From NCBI GenBank assembly GCA_002371895.1, contig DFHM01000007.1, forward strand, positions 1-64,000: DNA of 64,000 nucleotides, written 5' to 3'. The position numbers and the translations under genes were made by a program. The DNA is from Candidatus Saccharibacteria bacterium UBA3723. GTDB taxonomy: Bacteria > Patescibacteriota > Saccharimonadia > Saccharimonadales > Saccharimonadaceae. Positions 42,430 to 50,659 of this stretch are shown piece after piece (within the stretch, counting starts at the first letter, position 1; each line of letters starts with the position of its first letter). Under the pieces are notes generated by a model, which ran no database searches, was not told the origin of the DNA, and saw only the letters and a list, made by a program, of their open reading frames with translations.

Positions 42430-42713
42430 AGTACTTTCGGAACCTTTATCTGATTATCTTCGCTCTCGACCGTAAGCTCGAGCAAATCCTCGCGATTTGC
42501 CTCAAAATCTTCAATTACGTCTTCGCGCCAAACGTTTTGCATATCGAAGCACTGATAAGTTGGCTCGACGCCCTCGGTATCCAACTCGTCGAGCTGGGAA
42601 ATATAACCGACGATATTGTCGAGATCTTTCATCAATGGCTCAATCTGATCTTCGCTCAGCGAAATATTTGACAAATCTGCCAAATGTAAGACATCTTCTC
42701 TAGTAATAGCCAT
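42426..42713 (-). CDS. gatC: Asp-tRNA(Asn)/Glu-tRNA(Gln) amidotransferase subunit C
   Basis: 95 residues. Small subunit that wraps GatA/GatB: VLHLADLSNISLSEDQ, DNIVGYISQLDELDTEGVEPTY and the VWREDV motif. First gene of the operon. Leaderless: extended TGTTATAAT (hexamer 42725 to 42720) ends 6 nt before ATG 42713. Confidence 0.95.
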   Translation of the reverse strand: MAITREDVLHLADLSNISLSEDQIEPLMKDLDNIVGYISQLDELDTEGVEPTYQCFDMQNVWREDVIEDFEANREDLLELTVESEDNQIKVPKVL

Positions 42714-42748
42714 AGGTCTATTATAACAGAGAAAACAGCGGAGTGGTA

Positions 42749-44290
42749 CTAGATATCAGACAAAGGCTCAATATCGGCACCAAGACTGCGCAAGCGGTTG
42801 GCAAAATCTTCGTAGCCGCGCGCAATTGAATAAACATTGCGCAGAATCGATTCGCCAGGGGCGGCAAGCATTGCAAGCATAATTACAACGGCCGGACGAA
42901 GAGCTGGTGGAGCCATCATCTCGGCTGGACGCCAGTTGGTTGGACCAGTAATAAAGATGCGGTGAGCATCAAGAAGCTCGACCTTTGCGTTCAAATTCGT
43001 AAGTTCCGTAGAATAGATTGCGCGGTTTTCAAATACCCAGTCGTGAATCATCGTACGGCCCTCTGCGGTTGCCGCAATCAAAGAGAAGAATGGCAAACTA
43101 TCGATGTTTAGGCCAGGGAACGGCATTGGATGAATCTTGTCGATTGGCGCCTTCAAGTCGGATTTCAGGAGTTTTACGTCCACCAAGCGAGAGCGGCCAT
43201 TTTCGGACAAATATTCTTCGCTAAATTTCATCTTTTGGCCCATGCTGCGCAAGACCTCGAACTCAATTTCGAGGAATTCAATCGGCACACGTTTAATTTC
43301 AATCTCGGATTTAGTTGCTACGCCAGCCGCCACGAAGCTGATTGCTTCAATTGGGTCTTCGGCTGGGGCATATTCTACGTCGCGACTGATTTTCTTGAGG
43401 CCATGCACGGTAATATTTGTTGTGCCAACGCCATCAATTTGTACGCCAAGCGTTTGAAGATAGAAGCAAACATCCTGCACCATGTAATTTGGACTTGCGC
43501 CCACGATGGTAGTATTGCCCGGATAAAGTGCGGCCGCCATGATGGCGTTTTCCGTAACTGTATCGCCACGCTCAATCAAGACAATCTTCTTATCGACTGG
43601 CTTAATGTTCCTTACGGTTGCGCGATAGAAACCAGATTCGCTCTTTGCGTCTACTTCGAGGCCAAATTCCTTCAAGGCATGAAGATGCGGTTCTACGGTG
43701 CGAGAACCAAGCGAGCATCCGCCCGCATAAGGTAGTCTAAATTCTTTGAAGCGATGAAGCAGTGGCCCCATAAACATAATGATGGAGCGCGTGCGGCGAG
43801 CGGCCTCGATATTTAAATTTTCAAGCAAAAGACGTTTTGGCGGGGTTATCTTAAGGTCACGATTATTATTAATCCACTCGGTCTTTACGCCAATTGATTC
43901 AAGTACTTCAATAATGCGATAAACTTCTTCAATATGCGCCAGATGAATAAGTGTGGTCGGGCGATCATTCAAGAGAGAAGCACAGAGAAGGCCAACGGCT
44001 GCGTTTTTGGATGTGTTGACGGTTACCTCTCCGTGGAGCTTCTTGCCGCCATGGATGCGATATCCAGCAGTAGCACCATCATTAACGGTTACAATCTGTG
44101 TACGCAAAGCATGGCTAATCTTGCTGATTATCTCGAGAGAAGCGTTCTGTTTCCCATGCTCAATTCTATTAATTGCGGATTGGCTCGTTCCGATTTTCTT
44201 CGCGAGTTCCGACTGAGTCATATTTTGGCGGGTTCTTGCGGTAGCGATAAGCTCACCGATTTCCACCATGTAATCTGCTTGCTTCTTCAT
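42749..44290 (-). CDS. murA: MurA with fused N-terminal XRE helix-turn-helix domain
   Basis: 513 residues against about 420 for normal MurA. Residues about 8-65 are an XRE HTH: GELIATARTRQNMTQSELAKKIGTSQSAINRIEHG. From about 77 on it is UDP-GlcNAc enolpyruvyl transferase: SKNAA (Lys95), the active-site loop GGCSLGSRTVEPH with Cys192, ERGDTVTENAIMAA and a second half with PGLNIDSLPFF. It makes the first peptidoglycan-specific precursor. The fusion is continuous in frame, and -10 TATATT (44302 to 44297), 6 nt before ATG 44290, places the start at the HTH. The HTH might make MurA a DNA-binding reporter of its own substrate. Confidence 0.92.
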   Translation of the reverse strand: MKKQADYMVEIGELIATARTRQNMTQSELAKKIGTSQSAINRIEHGKQNASLEIISKISHALRTQIVTVNDGATAGYRIHGGKKLHGEVTVNTSKNAAVGLLCASLLNDRPTTLIHLAHIEEVYRIIEVLESIGVKTEWINNNRDLKITPPKRLLLENLNIEAARRTRSIIMFMGPLLHRFKEFRLPYAGGCSLGSRTVEPHLHALKEFGLEVDAKSESGFYRATVRNIKPVDKKIVLIERGDTVTENAIMAAALYPGNTTIVGASPNYMVQDVCFYLQTLGVQIDGVGTTNITVHGLKKISRDVEYAPAEDPIEAISFVAAGVATKSEIEIKRVPIEFLEIEFEVLRSMGQKMKFSEEYLSENGRSRLVDVKLLKSDLKAPIDKIHPMPFPGLNIDSLPFFSLIAATAEGRTMIHDWVFENRAIYSTELTNLNAKVELLDAHRIFITGPTNWRPAEMMAPPALRPAVVIMLAMLAAPGESILRNVYSIARGYEDFANRLRSLGADIEPLSDI

Positions 44291-44378
44291 AATTCAAATA
44301 TATCACGAAATGCATAAATGCAACAGTAATACTGTAAAATGTTGTAAAAATAACAAAAATAGTGTTAGAAGCATAAGA

Positions 44379-44505
44379 GAAAACGCTATATATAGCGTTT
44401 TCGGTCAAAAATTCCGTATCTGTAATCGTTGTATTATTTACATTTTTTATTGCAAAAGCACTATATATAGCGTTAACATTATTTTATCGAACGCTAAATG
44501 TAGCG
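44379..44505 (+). promoter_or_regulatory. Three NrdR-box-like palindromes before nrdD
   Basis: Perfect 24-bp palindrome centred at 44390/44391 (core CGCTATATATAGCG), a second copy CACTATATATAGCG centred at 44465/44466, and a third CGCTAAATGTAGCG centred at 44498/44499. Core resembles the NrdR consensus CWATATATWG. Boxes 2 and 3 are 33 bp apart, close to the three helical turns usual for NrdR. TTGCAA (about 44450-44455) may be the -35, with box 2 in the spacer. Confidence 0.7.
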
Positions 44506-44555
44506 TTTTGGAAGCAGAAAAAACAGAAAATTGATTCAGAACGACGGAGGTTAAA

Positions 44556-46904
44556 ATGTTCAAGTCAATTCGAAAGCGAGATGGGAAAGTAGTCGCTTTC
44601 AAAGCAGATAAAATCACAGAAGCAATCGCAAAAGCCGGGGCAGCAACCGGCGAATTTGGTCATGACCGCGCAGAAAATATTGCCGAAAAGGTAATTCGCG
44701 TTGCTCAGGAACAAATCAGTAGTCGCATTCCAACTGTAGAACAGATCCAGGATATCGTAGAAAAAGTTCTCATGGAATCCGCTTTCAAGCAGACCGCAAA
44801 GGCTTATATTGAATACCGCGCAGAGCGCACTCGTGTCCGTGAGGCAAAAACCAAGCTCATGCAAACTTATGACACAATTTCTCAGCTCGACGCCGAGGAA
44901 GATTCCGATGTTAAGCGTGGCAACGCAAACGTCGATGGTAACTCCGCAATGGGCAAGATGCTTCAGTTTGGCGCAGAAGGCTCCAAGGAATATGCCAAGA
45001 TTTGCATCCTCAAGCCAGAATTCAGCTGGGCGCACGACCATGGCGATATCCATATTCACGATTTGGACTTCTTAGCAACCGGTACCCTAACTTGCTGCCA
45101 GACTGATGTTCTTAAGCTCTTTGAAAAAGGCTTTAATACAGGTCATGGCTTCCTTCGCACTCCACAGTCCATTGGCACTGCTGCCGCTCTCGCCGCAATT
45201 ATTCTTCAGGCTAACCAAAACGAGCAACATGGTGGTCAGTCCATTCCTTACTTCGATTACTGTCTAGCCCCATCCGTCAACAAGACCTTCCAAAAATCCC
45301 TCAAAGAAAATCTCAAAAAATACAACGATTTCACCGGCAAAGATTTAAAGATTGAAATTAAAGACGATATCACTCTTGGCGACGACAAAAAGCTCAAAAA
45401 AGCCAAAGTGCCAGATATCGTTATCGAAGACTCGCACAAAGACACCGAGCATCAAACGCTCCAGGCGATGGAAGGCTTCGTCCATAACCTCAACACTATG
45501 CATAGCCGTGCCGGTGCACAGGTTCCATTTACCTCTATCAACTTTGGTACCGATACGAGCCCAGAAGGTCGTCTCGTTTCCAAGATGCTCCTCGAAGCAA
45601 CCATGAATGGTCTTGGTCATCACGAAACGCCAATCTTCCCAATCTCCATTTTCAAGGTAAAGGAAGGCATCAACTACAACCCAGGTGATCCAAACTACGA
45701 CCTCTTCAAGCGCTCTATGGAAGTCTCCGCAAAGCGCCTCTTCCCGAACTTCACCTTTATTGATGCTCCATTCAACCTTCAGTACTACAAGCCAGGCGAT
45801 CCAGATACCGAAATCGCAACCATGGGCTGCCGCACGCGCGTCTTTGGTTCCTGCTTCAAGGAAACTGATGGTCACGTTGCTGGTCGCGGTAACTGTTCCT
45901 TCACTACGATTAACCTTGTCCGCATCGGTATCAAACACGGTATCTGCCTCGGTGAACGCAAAGAAGCAGACTGGGACGGTTTCTATCGTGAGCTCGACGA
46001 AAAGCTCAACCTCGTTGCTGAACAGCTTCTCCAACGCTTCGAATTCCAGGGCAACCAAAAAGTTAAGAACTTCCCATTCCTCATGGGTCAAGGCAACTGG
46101 GTCGGCAGCGAAAAGCTTGGTCCAAACGATAAACTCCGCGACGTTATCAAGCACGGTACTCTATCTATCGGTTTCATCGGCCTCGCCGAAACGCTCGTTG
46201 CTATGACTGGCAAGCATCATGGCGAATCCGCTGAATCTCAGGAGCTTGGCCTTGATATTATTGGCCACATGCGCGAATTCTGCGATGCAATGACCAAGAA
46301 GCACAAACTCAACTTCTCGCTCCTCGCAACTCCAGCAGAAGGCCTCTCTGGCCGCTTTACCCGCATGGATCGCAAGGAATACGGCAAGATCAAGGGTGTA
46401 ACCGACCGCGATTTCTACACCAACTCCTTCCACGTTCCTGTATATTACCCAATTTCTGCATTCGACAAAATCGATATCGAAGCTCCATATCATGCACTCT
46501 GTAACGCCGGTCATATCACTTACATTGAGATGGATGGCGATCCTTCCGACAATATCGAAGCCTTCGAGGCAGTTATTCGCCACATGAAGGAAGCTGGCAT
46601 TGGCTACGGTTCCGTCAACCACCCAGTCGATCGCGACCCAGTTTGTGGCTTCTCCGGTATTATTGAAGGCGACGTCTGCCCAGGCTGTGGTCGTCATGAA
46701 GCTGATGGTGAATTTGGCTTTGAACGCCTCCGCCGCATTACCGGTTACCTCGTAGGTTCCCTCGAGCGCTGGAATGATGGCAAAAAGGCAGAAGAAGCAG
46801 CTCGCGTAAAGCACAATGTTTCCGTTGGTCAATACGACCAAGCTACCAAAGTTAAGCGCGAAGCCAAAAAAGCTAGCCAGAAAGCTGCTGTAGGTAAAGA
46901 ATAA
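44556..46904 (+). CDS. nrdD: Anaerobic ribonucleoside-triphosphate reductase (class III)
   Basis: 782 residues. Glycyl-radical enzyme making dNTPs without oxygen. N-terminal ATP-cone (about 1-95, SIRKRDGKVVAFKADKI), catalytic barrel, C-terminal zinc Cys set (DPVCGFSG, DVCPGCG) and the glycyl-radical loop RRITGYLVGSLERW near residue 740. The C-terminus has an extra Lys/Ala-rich tail of about 40 residues. CGGAGG precedes ATG 44556. Immediately followed by nrdG. Regulation by NrdR is suggested by the upstream palindromes. Confidence 0.95.
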   Translation: MFKSIRKRDGKVVAFKADKITEAIAKAGAATGEFGHDRAENIAEKVIRVAQEQISSRIPTVEQIQDIVEKVLMESAFKQTAKAYIEYRAERTRVREAKTKLMQTYDTISQLDAEEDSDVKRGNANVDGNSAMGKMLQFGAEGSKEYAKICILKPEFSWAHDHGDIHIHDLDFLATGTLTCCQTDVLKLFEKGFNTGHGFLRTPQSIGTAAALAAIILQANQNEQHGGQSIPYFDYCLAPSVNKTFQKSLKENLKKYNDFTGKDLKIEIKDDITLGDDKKLKKAKVPDIVIEDSHKDTEHQTLQAMEGFVHNLNTMHSRAGAQVPFTSINFGTDTSPEGRLVSKMLLEATMNGLGHHETPIFPISIFKVKEGINYNPGDPNYDLFKRSMEVSAKRLFPNFTFIDAPFNLQYYKPGDPDTEIATMGCRTRVFGSCFKETDGHVAGRGNCSFTTINLVRIGIKHGICLGERKEADWDGFYRELDEKLNLVAEQLLQRFEFQGNQKVKNFPFLMGQGNWVGSEKLGPNDKLRDVIKHGTLSIGFIGLAETLVAMTGKHHGESAESQELGLDIIGHMREFCDAMTKKHKLNFSLLATPAEGLSGRFTRMDRKEYGKIKGVTDRDFYTNSFHVPVYYPISAFDKIDIEAPYHALCNAGHITYIEMDGDPSDNIEAFEAVIRHMKEAGIGYGSVNHPVDRDPVCGFSGIIEGDVCPGCGRHEADGEFGFERLRRITGYLVGSLERWNDGKKAEEAARVKHNVSVGQYDQATKVKREAKKASQKAAVGKE

Positions 46905-47495
46905 ATGCCGGCCAAAGGAGATTTAGATCCCAGCACTGTAGCCGATCCAAACGGCAAGCGCAATCGTAAAACTAATATCCTTTGTGAGCCGCAAATGGAT
47001 GTGCCCGAGGGGCACATCCTCCTCTCTGGGGATTTAGAGCACGATTCTATCGTTAATGGCCCAGGCCTTCGCGCCGTTCTATGGACGCAGGGTTGCCGCC
47101 AACGCTGTCCTGGCTGTCAAAATCCAGAAACCTGGACCGAAACCGAAGCTGGTGCGCTAGTTACTATCGATAAAGTTAAAGAAGAGCTCCGCGCCCTCAA
47201 AGGTCAATCTGGCATCACTTATTGTGGCGGCGAACCGCTCTTGCAGGCCAAGGCACTACTCGAGATTACCAAATTCTGCCACGAAGAGTTGGGTTGGAAT
47301 GTTTGGTCGTTTACGGGCCTCATTTACGAACAAATCCCACGCGATTCTGATGCCTGGAAGCTCGTCGAAGAGCTCGACGCTCTTATTGATGGTCCATTCA
47401 TTATGTCGCAGCGCGATTTGACACTAAAATTCCGCGGTTCTCGCAACCAGCGCATTCTACATCTCGACCACGGCAAAATAGTATCAGAAGAATAA
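46905..47495 (+). CDS. nrdG: Anaerobic ribonucleotide reductase activase (radical SAM)
   Basis: 196 residues. Makes the glycyl radical on NrdD using a 4Fe-4S cluster bound by CxxxCxxC in QGCRQRCPGCQNP; also ITYCGGEP. The first 35 or so residues are an extension not needed for the fold. ATG 46905 follows the nrdD stop directly; an in-frame ATG at 46995 is an alternative but is buried in a 10-bp hairpin. Together with nrdD it indicates growth under anoxic conditions. Confidence 0.94.
   Translation: MPAKGDLDPSTVADPNGKRNRKTNILCEPQMDVPEGHILLSGDLEHDSIVNGPGLRAVLWTQGCRQRCPGCQNPETWTETEAGALVTIDKVKEELRALKGQSGITYCGGEPLLQAKALLEITKFCHEELGWNVWSFTGLIYEQIPRDSDAWKLVEELDALIDGPFIMSQRDLTLKFRGSRNQRILHLDHGKIVSEE
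46997..47019 (+). other. Perfect hairpin inside the 5' coding region of nrdG
   Basis: GGATGTGCCC/GGGCACATCC, 10-bp stem with a GAG loop, over the alternative start at 46995 and within the N-terminal extension. Confidence 0.6.
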
Positions 47496-47520
47496 AACTA
47501 TCTTATAATTATACCATATT

Positions 47521-48123
47521 ATGCGTAAAAAATCAAGCGTAAGCAAAAAGCAGCTCTATACTGAGCTACTCCTAAAATCTGCCGCCGCATCTCTTATGAT
47601 TGGACTCGGCGACTACGTCTTATTAAAGCTCGGCAACCCACTTGGGCCATTCCTTTTCGCGTTCGGTCTCCTTGGCGTTTGCGTAATGGGCGCCAACCTA
47701 TTCACGGGGAAGTGTGGCTTCCTGATTGAGGATAAAATCAAACCCCTCCACCTTCTGCTAATCTTACTTGGCAACCTTGTAGCCGGCTATCTCTTCGGCC
47801 TAATGTTTAGCGTCTGCGACGCAGATATCGTGACGGCTGCTCAAGCCAAAGTTGCCAGCTGGGATTTTTCCTGGGCCTTCCTCATCAAGTCAATTCTATG
47901 TGGCGTCATCATGTATCTCGCCGTCGCAATCTATCGCAAAGGCTCAAAGCTCGGCATTCTGTTTGGAATCCCGCTCTTTATCCTTTGTGGTTTTCAGCAC
48001 TGCATCGCAAACATCATTACGCTTGGGGTCGCGCAGACTTTTAGCTGGACAATCGTCTTGGCCATCGTTGGTAATTTTGTTGGCTCGTTGGTTACCTGGT
48101 ATTTGTGCCGCTCGCAAAAGTAG
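47521..48123 (+). CDS. Short formate/nitrite transporter family channel
   Basis: 200 residues, six hydrophobic helices, against about 270-285 for FocA/NirC. FNT marks: GANLFTGKCGFL after helix 2 and GFQHCIANI with the central-pore His. The N-terminal cytoplasmic segment and long loops are trimmed. TATAAT (47504-47509) gives a leader of at most about 5 nt. Formate is the electron donor of the E. coli-type NrdD, so a formate channel 26 nt behind nrdDG makes functional sense, which is inference. Hydrosulfide or nitrite transport is also possible. Confidence 0.8.
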   Translation: MRKKSSVSKKQLYTELLLKSAAASLMIGLGDYVLLKLGNPLGPFLFAFGLLGVCVMGANLFTGKCGFLIEDKIKPLHLLLILLGNLVAGYLFGLMFSVCDADIVTAAQAKVASWDFSWAFLIKSILCGVIMYLAVAIYRKGSKLGILFGIPLFILCGFQHCIANIITLGVAQTFSWTIVLAIVGNFVGSLVTWYLCRSQK

Positions 48124-48176
48124 GTCGCGCGTTTACGTGATCTTGCCGCAGATGGTATTATAAAAGCGTAAGAGAA

Positions 48177-49433
48177 ATGAGAAAACTGAGCGATATATTT
48201 TTGAAGATATCGGCGCTTGCGCTAATAAGTCTGTTTTTGTCGCTCGTCATACCAAACGGCTCTGCTAGCGCAATAGGATACAAAAACTGGCCTCAAGAAT
48301 ACAAAAGCTCGTGGAAAATAAAGACGCTGAGCTCGTCGGATTTGCAGTTGGTTGCAAAGTATTATCCAAGTAGCAGTGGAAATAGCTCTCACTGTCCTGG
48401 GCGCAATAACGGCGTAGGTACTGTTTGTTATCCGACTACTTACTACGGGCAGGGCGGCATCATTACAAAAAACTATTTTGCTTTCTCTGTTTTTAAGGGC
48501 GATAGTAGCAATAATTATATTTATTTTGCCGACCGAAAATCTCCATATAAAGTAAAGAAGACCATCAGCGGCAACTGGGGTCATATGAATTCTTTCTACT
48601 ATAGCTGGGATACCAATGTCTTCAAAGTTGACGAGGATAACAGATGTTATAGTGGCGTTAACGGCGAAAAAGTGGGCTGCAAAAATGAGGGCGCAAAAGC
48701 CTGGAGCGGCATGGGACATGGTCTAACCTGGCAGGGGCGTGCACAGTTTAACGGATATGTGGCACTGGCAGTCTGGGACTGCAATTGTAGCGACTTCGGC
48801 CAAAAATGGGGTTATCGCGAAAACGAAAACGCCGTATTCATTTACAAGACAAATAGTCAAAATATTTACAAGACATTACACATACCAAAGACGGTTGTCG
48901 ACGGAGAAATAGAAGACGTATCGTTTGACTCGAACGGTGACCTGTATATTTTCTACAATGGGCACAACCCATATACGCTAAGCTTCTATAAAGTCAAAGG
49001 TAGCCTTATCTCTAAAGACCTCGGTAATGTCGGGGAAGACAAAAATGGCGGCAACGGCGGCAACGGGGGTAGCGGCGGCGGTAGTGGCGGTAGCGGCGGC
49101 TCCAGTGATGTTGTAAAAGAACAGGAAAATCGCGCCTGTACTACGCTCTTGCCGGATGCTTGGTGCAACGGCGGCACAAAAGGTGACGGCATCTTTAATA
49201 TGATTAAACTCGCCGTAAATGTGATGGCTTTGGGTATCACGGTATTATCAACAATTGGAATTATTATCTCCGGCGTAATGATAGTGACGGCGCGTGATAA
49301 TGTCGGCCAAGTTGCGGCTGCCAAGAACAGAATATACAACATCGTAATAGGTCTTACTCTCTGGGGAATTCTTGCTATCGGAATAAACTTAATATTGCCT
49401 GGTGGCGGAGAAATCTTGCCTGGGTTATTTTGA
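48177..49433 (+). CDS. Secreted protein with C-terminal VirB2/TrbC-like pilin segment
   Basis: 418 residues. Signal peptide (about 1-33, ending SASA), an unrecognised extracellular domain of about 250 residues with eight Cys (HCPG, TVCYP, WDCNCSD), a Gly/Ser linker (about 283-310), then a Cys-flanked pair of membrane helices (IKLAVNVMALGITVLSTIGIIISGVMIV and IYNIVIGLTLWGILAIGINLILPGG) resembling the VirB2/TrbC type IV secretion pilin. The combination suggests a surface domain carried on a T4SS-type pilin or membrane anchor. A VirB6-like gene starts at 62300. Weak ribosome site; -10 candidates near 48156-48164. Confidence 0.72.
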   Translation: MRKLSDIFLKISALALISLFLSLVIPNGSASAIGYKNWPQEYKSSWKIKTLSSSDLQLVAKYYPSSSGNSSHCPGRNNGVGTVCYPTTYYGQGGIITKNYFAFSVFKGDSSNNYIYFADRKSPYKVKKTISGNWGHMNSFYYSWDTNVFKVDEDNRCYSGVNGEKVGCKNEGAKAWSGMGHGLTWQGRAQFNGYVALAVWDCNCSDFGQKWGYRENENAVFIYKTNSQNIYKTLHIPKTVVDGEIEDVSFDSNGDLYIFYNGHNPYTLSFYKVKGSLISKDLGNVGEDKNGGNGGNGGSGGGSGGSGGSSDVVKEQENRACTTLLPDAWCNGGTKGDGIFNMIKLAVNVMALGITVLSTIGIIISGVMIVTARDNVGQVAAAKNRIYNIVIGLTLWGILAIGINLILPGGGEILPGLF

Positions 49434-49444
49434 TGGAGTAGTAG

Positions 49445-49918
49445 ATGTTTAATTGGCAATCAGTAAACAATGATGGACGCTCGAAATCGAAGACGGTGTC
49501 GGTAGTAGTGCTACTAGTTGGAATTGTCATAGTTGCATCAATTCTCCTTTTTGTGGCCTCGCTCGTACGTTCGAAAAAAGTAGCAACTATCGATCTTGGT
49601 TGCGGCAGAAAATGGGATGTTGTTTCGTATGATGAAGAAGTCATAAAGATTGCCAGTTCAAAATATGATGAAGTTACCAAGTGTCAGACCTACACAATTG
49701 AATCTGTGAGCGATAACGCCACAGTAATCACGTTCTCTAGCGGCGTCCAAGGCGACAAGGAAACCCGCTTCTTTTACGTTAGTGTTGAGGACGTTGGCAT
49801 AGAGGTTAATGAAAAAGATGGTGGCTCATCCGAAAACCGGAGTCATAGGTACGACGAATACATAGATATGGGTACTTATGATGGGGAAGAACACGAGGGT
49901 CTACACGACGGCTATTGA
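49445..49918 (+). CDS. Small single-pass membrane protein
   Basis: 157 residues, not recognised. Cytoplasmic N-terminus of about 16 residues, one membrane helix (about 18-42), then an extracellular beta-rich domain with a Cys pair (LGCGRKW, TKCQTY) and an acidic, His/Gly-rich tail. ATG 49445 follows GGAG; 11 nt after the preceding gene, so probably one transcript. May be an accessory to the VirB2-like protein. Confidence 0.65.
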   Translation: MFNWQSVNNDGRSKSKTVSVVVLLVGIVIVASILLFVASLVRSKKVATIDLGCGRKWDVVSYDEEVIKIASSKYDEVTKCQTYTIESVSDNATVITFSSGVQGDKETRFFYVSVEDVGIEVNEKDGGSSENRSHRYDEYIDMGTYDGEEHEGLHDGY

Positions 49919-50078
49919 CAATTTCTTAAAAGTATGATAATATAGATAACGCATCAGCAAAAAGAGCTCATGTGTTCTTTTTAAGAAATTGGTTTCACTG
50001 CAGGGATTGTCATCTCAATCCCGCCCATTCTCATGGAAGCATCTTGCCATCACCGCAAAGAAGCGGTTAGGAGTGAAC
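49915..50078 (+). promoter_or_regulatory. Consensus promoter and structured 5' leader
   Basis: TTGACA (49915-49920), 17-bp spacer, TAATAT (49938-49943); start near 49950, leader about 130 nt. Three hairpins: AAAAAGAGC/GTTCTTTTT (49959-49982, terminator-like with its U-run), GGGATTG/CAATCCC (50003-50022), ACCGC/GCGGT (50052-50067) just before AGGAG. The order attenuator, stem, ribosome-site stem suggests cis-regulation. Confidence 0.55.
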
Positions 50079-50351
50079 GTGATAAACGTTTTTGATCATA
50101 GAGTCAGAGAGTTCAACCTCTCCGGCACATTCGTCGCACGCAGTTCCGTAATTGGCTGTACACTTTCCAATGACATGATTCTGCCGAAAGGCTCCAAAAT
50201 CATGTATTGTGAGAACTACAATGATGTAAGTGATGGAAATGGTTACTCCGTCGTCGACGTGAGTGGATCATATGTTGAGGAATTCTCCGAATTTTTCACC
50301 ATCTTGACTCCCAAGGACACCATTTACTTCATTGCCAAGAGACGCTATTAG
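50079..50351 (+). CDS. Small orphan protein behind structured leader
   Basis: 90 residues from GTG 50079, preceded by AGGAG with 5-nt spacing. The frame is open upstream to a TTG at 49989, but that part overlaps the hairpins and has no ribosome site. Predicted mostly beta strands (INVFDHRVREFNLSGTF, ILPKGSKIMY, GYSVVDVSGSYV), no signal or membrane helix; not recognised. Codon use (AGA, GAG, TCC) differs from flanking genes. Stands alone between a terminator and the previous operon. Confidence 0.6.
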   Translation: MINVFDHRVREFNLSGTFVARSSVIGCTLSNDMILPKGSKIMYCENYNDVSDGNGYSVVDVSGSYVEEFSEFFTILTPKDTIYFIAKRRY

Positions 50352-50376
50352 CGTCACTTTAACCAACTTCTTCCAC

Positions 50377-50397
50377 AGGCTCCTCCGGGAGCCTTTT
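50377..50397 (+). terminator. Intrinsic terminator
   Basis: AGGCTCC/GGGAGCCT stem with TCC loop and TTTTT. A smaller GACGC/GCGTC hairpin (50341-50355) covers the stop codon upstream. Confidence 0.85.
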
Positions 50398-50440
50398 TCC
50401 TACCCAAAAAAATACCCTTGCGGGCATTGTTTATTCTGGA

Positions 50441-50517
50441 TGGTGGATCTTACTGGGCTCGAACCAGTGACCTTACGAATGTGAATCGTACGCTCTAGCC
50501 AACTGAGCTAAAGATCC
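50441..50517 (-). tRNA. tRNA-Val (CAC)
   Basis: 77 nt with encoded CCA (50441-50443), acceptor GGATCTT/AAGATCC, anticodon stem TACGA/TCGTA with loop TTCACAT (anticodon CAC). -10 TATAAT (50531 to 50526) ends 8 nt upstream. Confidence 0.9.
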
Positions 50518-50576
50518 ATGTCAAGATTATACCACGCCACGGCGTAACGGAAAGCCGCGAAACCCACCAAACGCTA

Positions 50577-50633
50577 TTGCATTTGCGTACTGCTTATGCT
50601 ATAAATAGGGCATATATTAACGGGCGAAAGCCC
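50577..50633 (+). promoter_or_regulatory. Promoter and leader hairpin of the pilus locus
   Basis: TTGCAT (50577-50582), 17-bp spacer, extended -10 TGCTATAAA (hexamer 50600-50605). The leader carries GGGC-GAAA-GCCC (50622-50633) before an AAAAGG ribosome site. It is the only promoter seen for the four genes 50660-54285. Confidence 0.65.
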
Positions 50634-50659
50634 AAAAATAAAAAGGTCAAAACAAAAAT

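Noticed and set aside
45345..46154. 269-codon minus-strand frame opposite nrdD
   Set aside because: Antisense shadow of a strongly conserved gene; composition (Trp/Phe/Val-rich) is typical of such shadows.
49989..50078. TTG 49989 as start of the orphan gene
   Set aside because: It would run through two stable hairpins and lacks a ribosome site, whereas GTG 50079 has AGGAG at good spacing.
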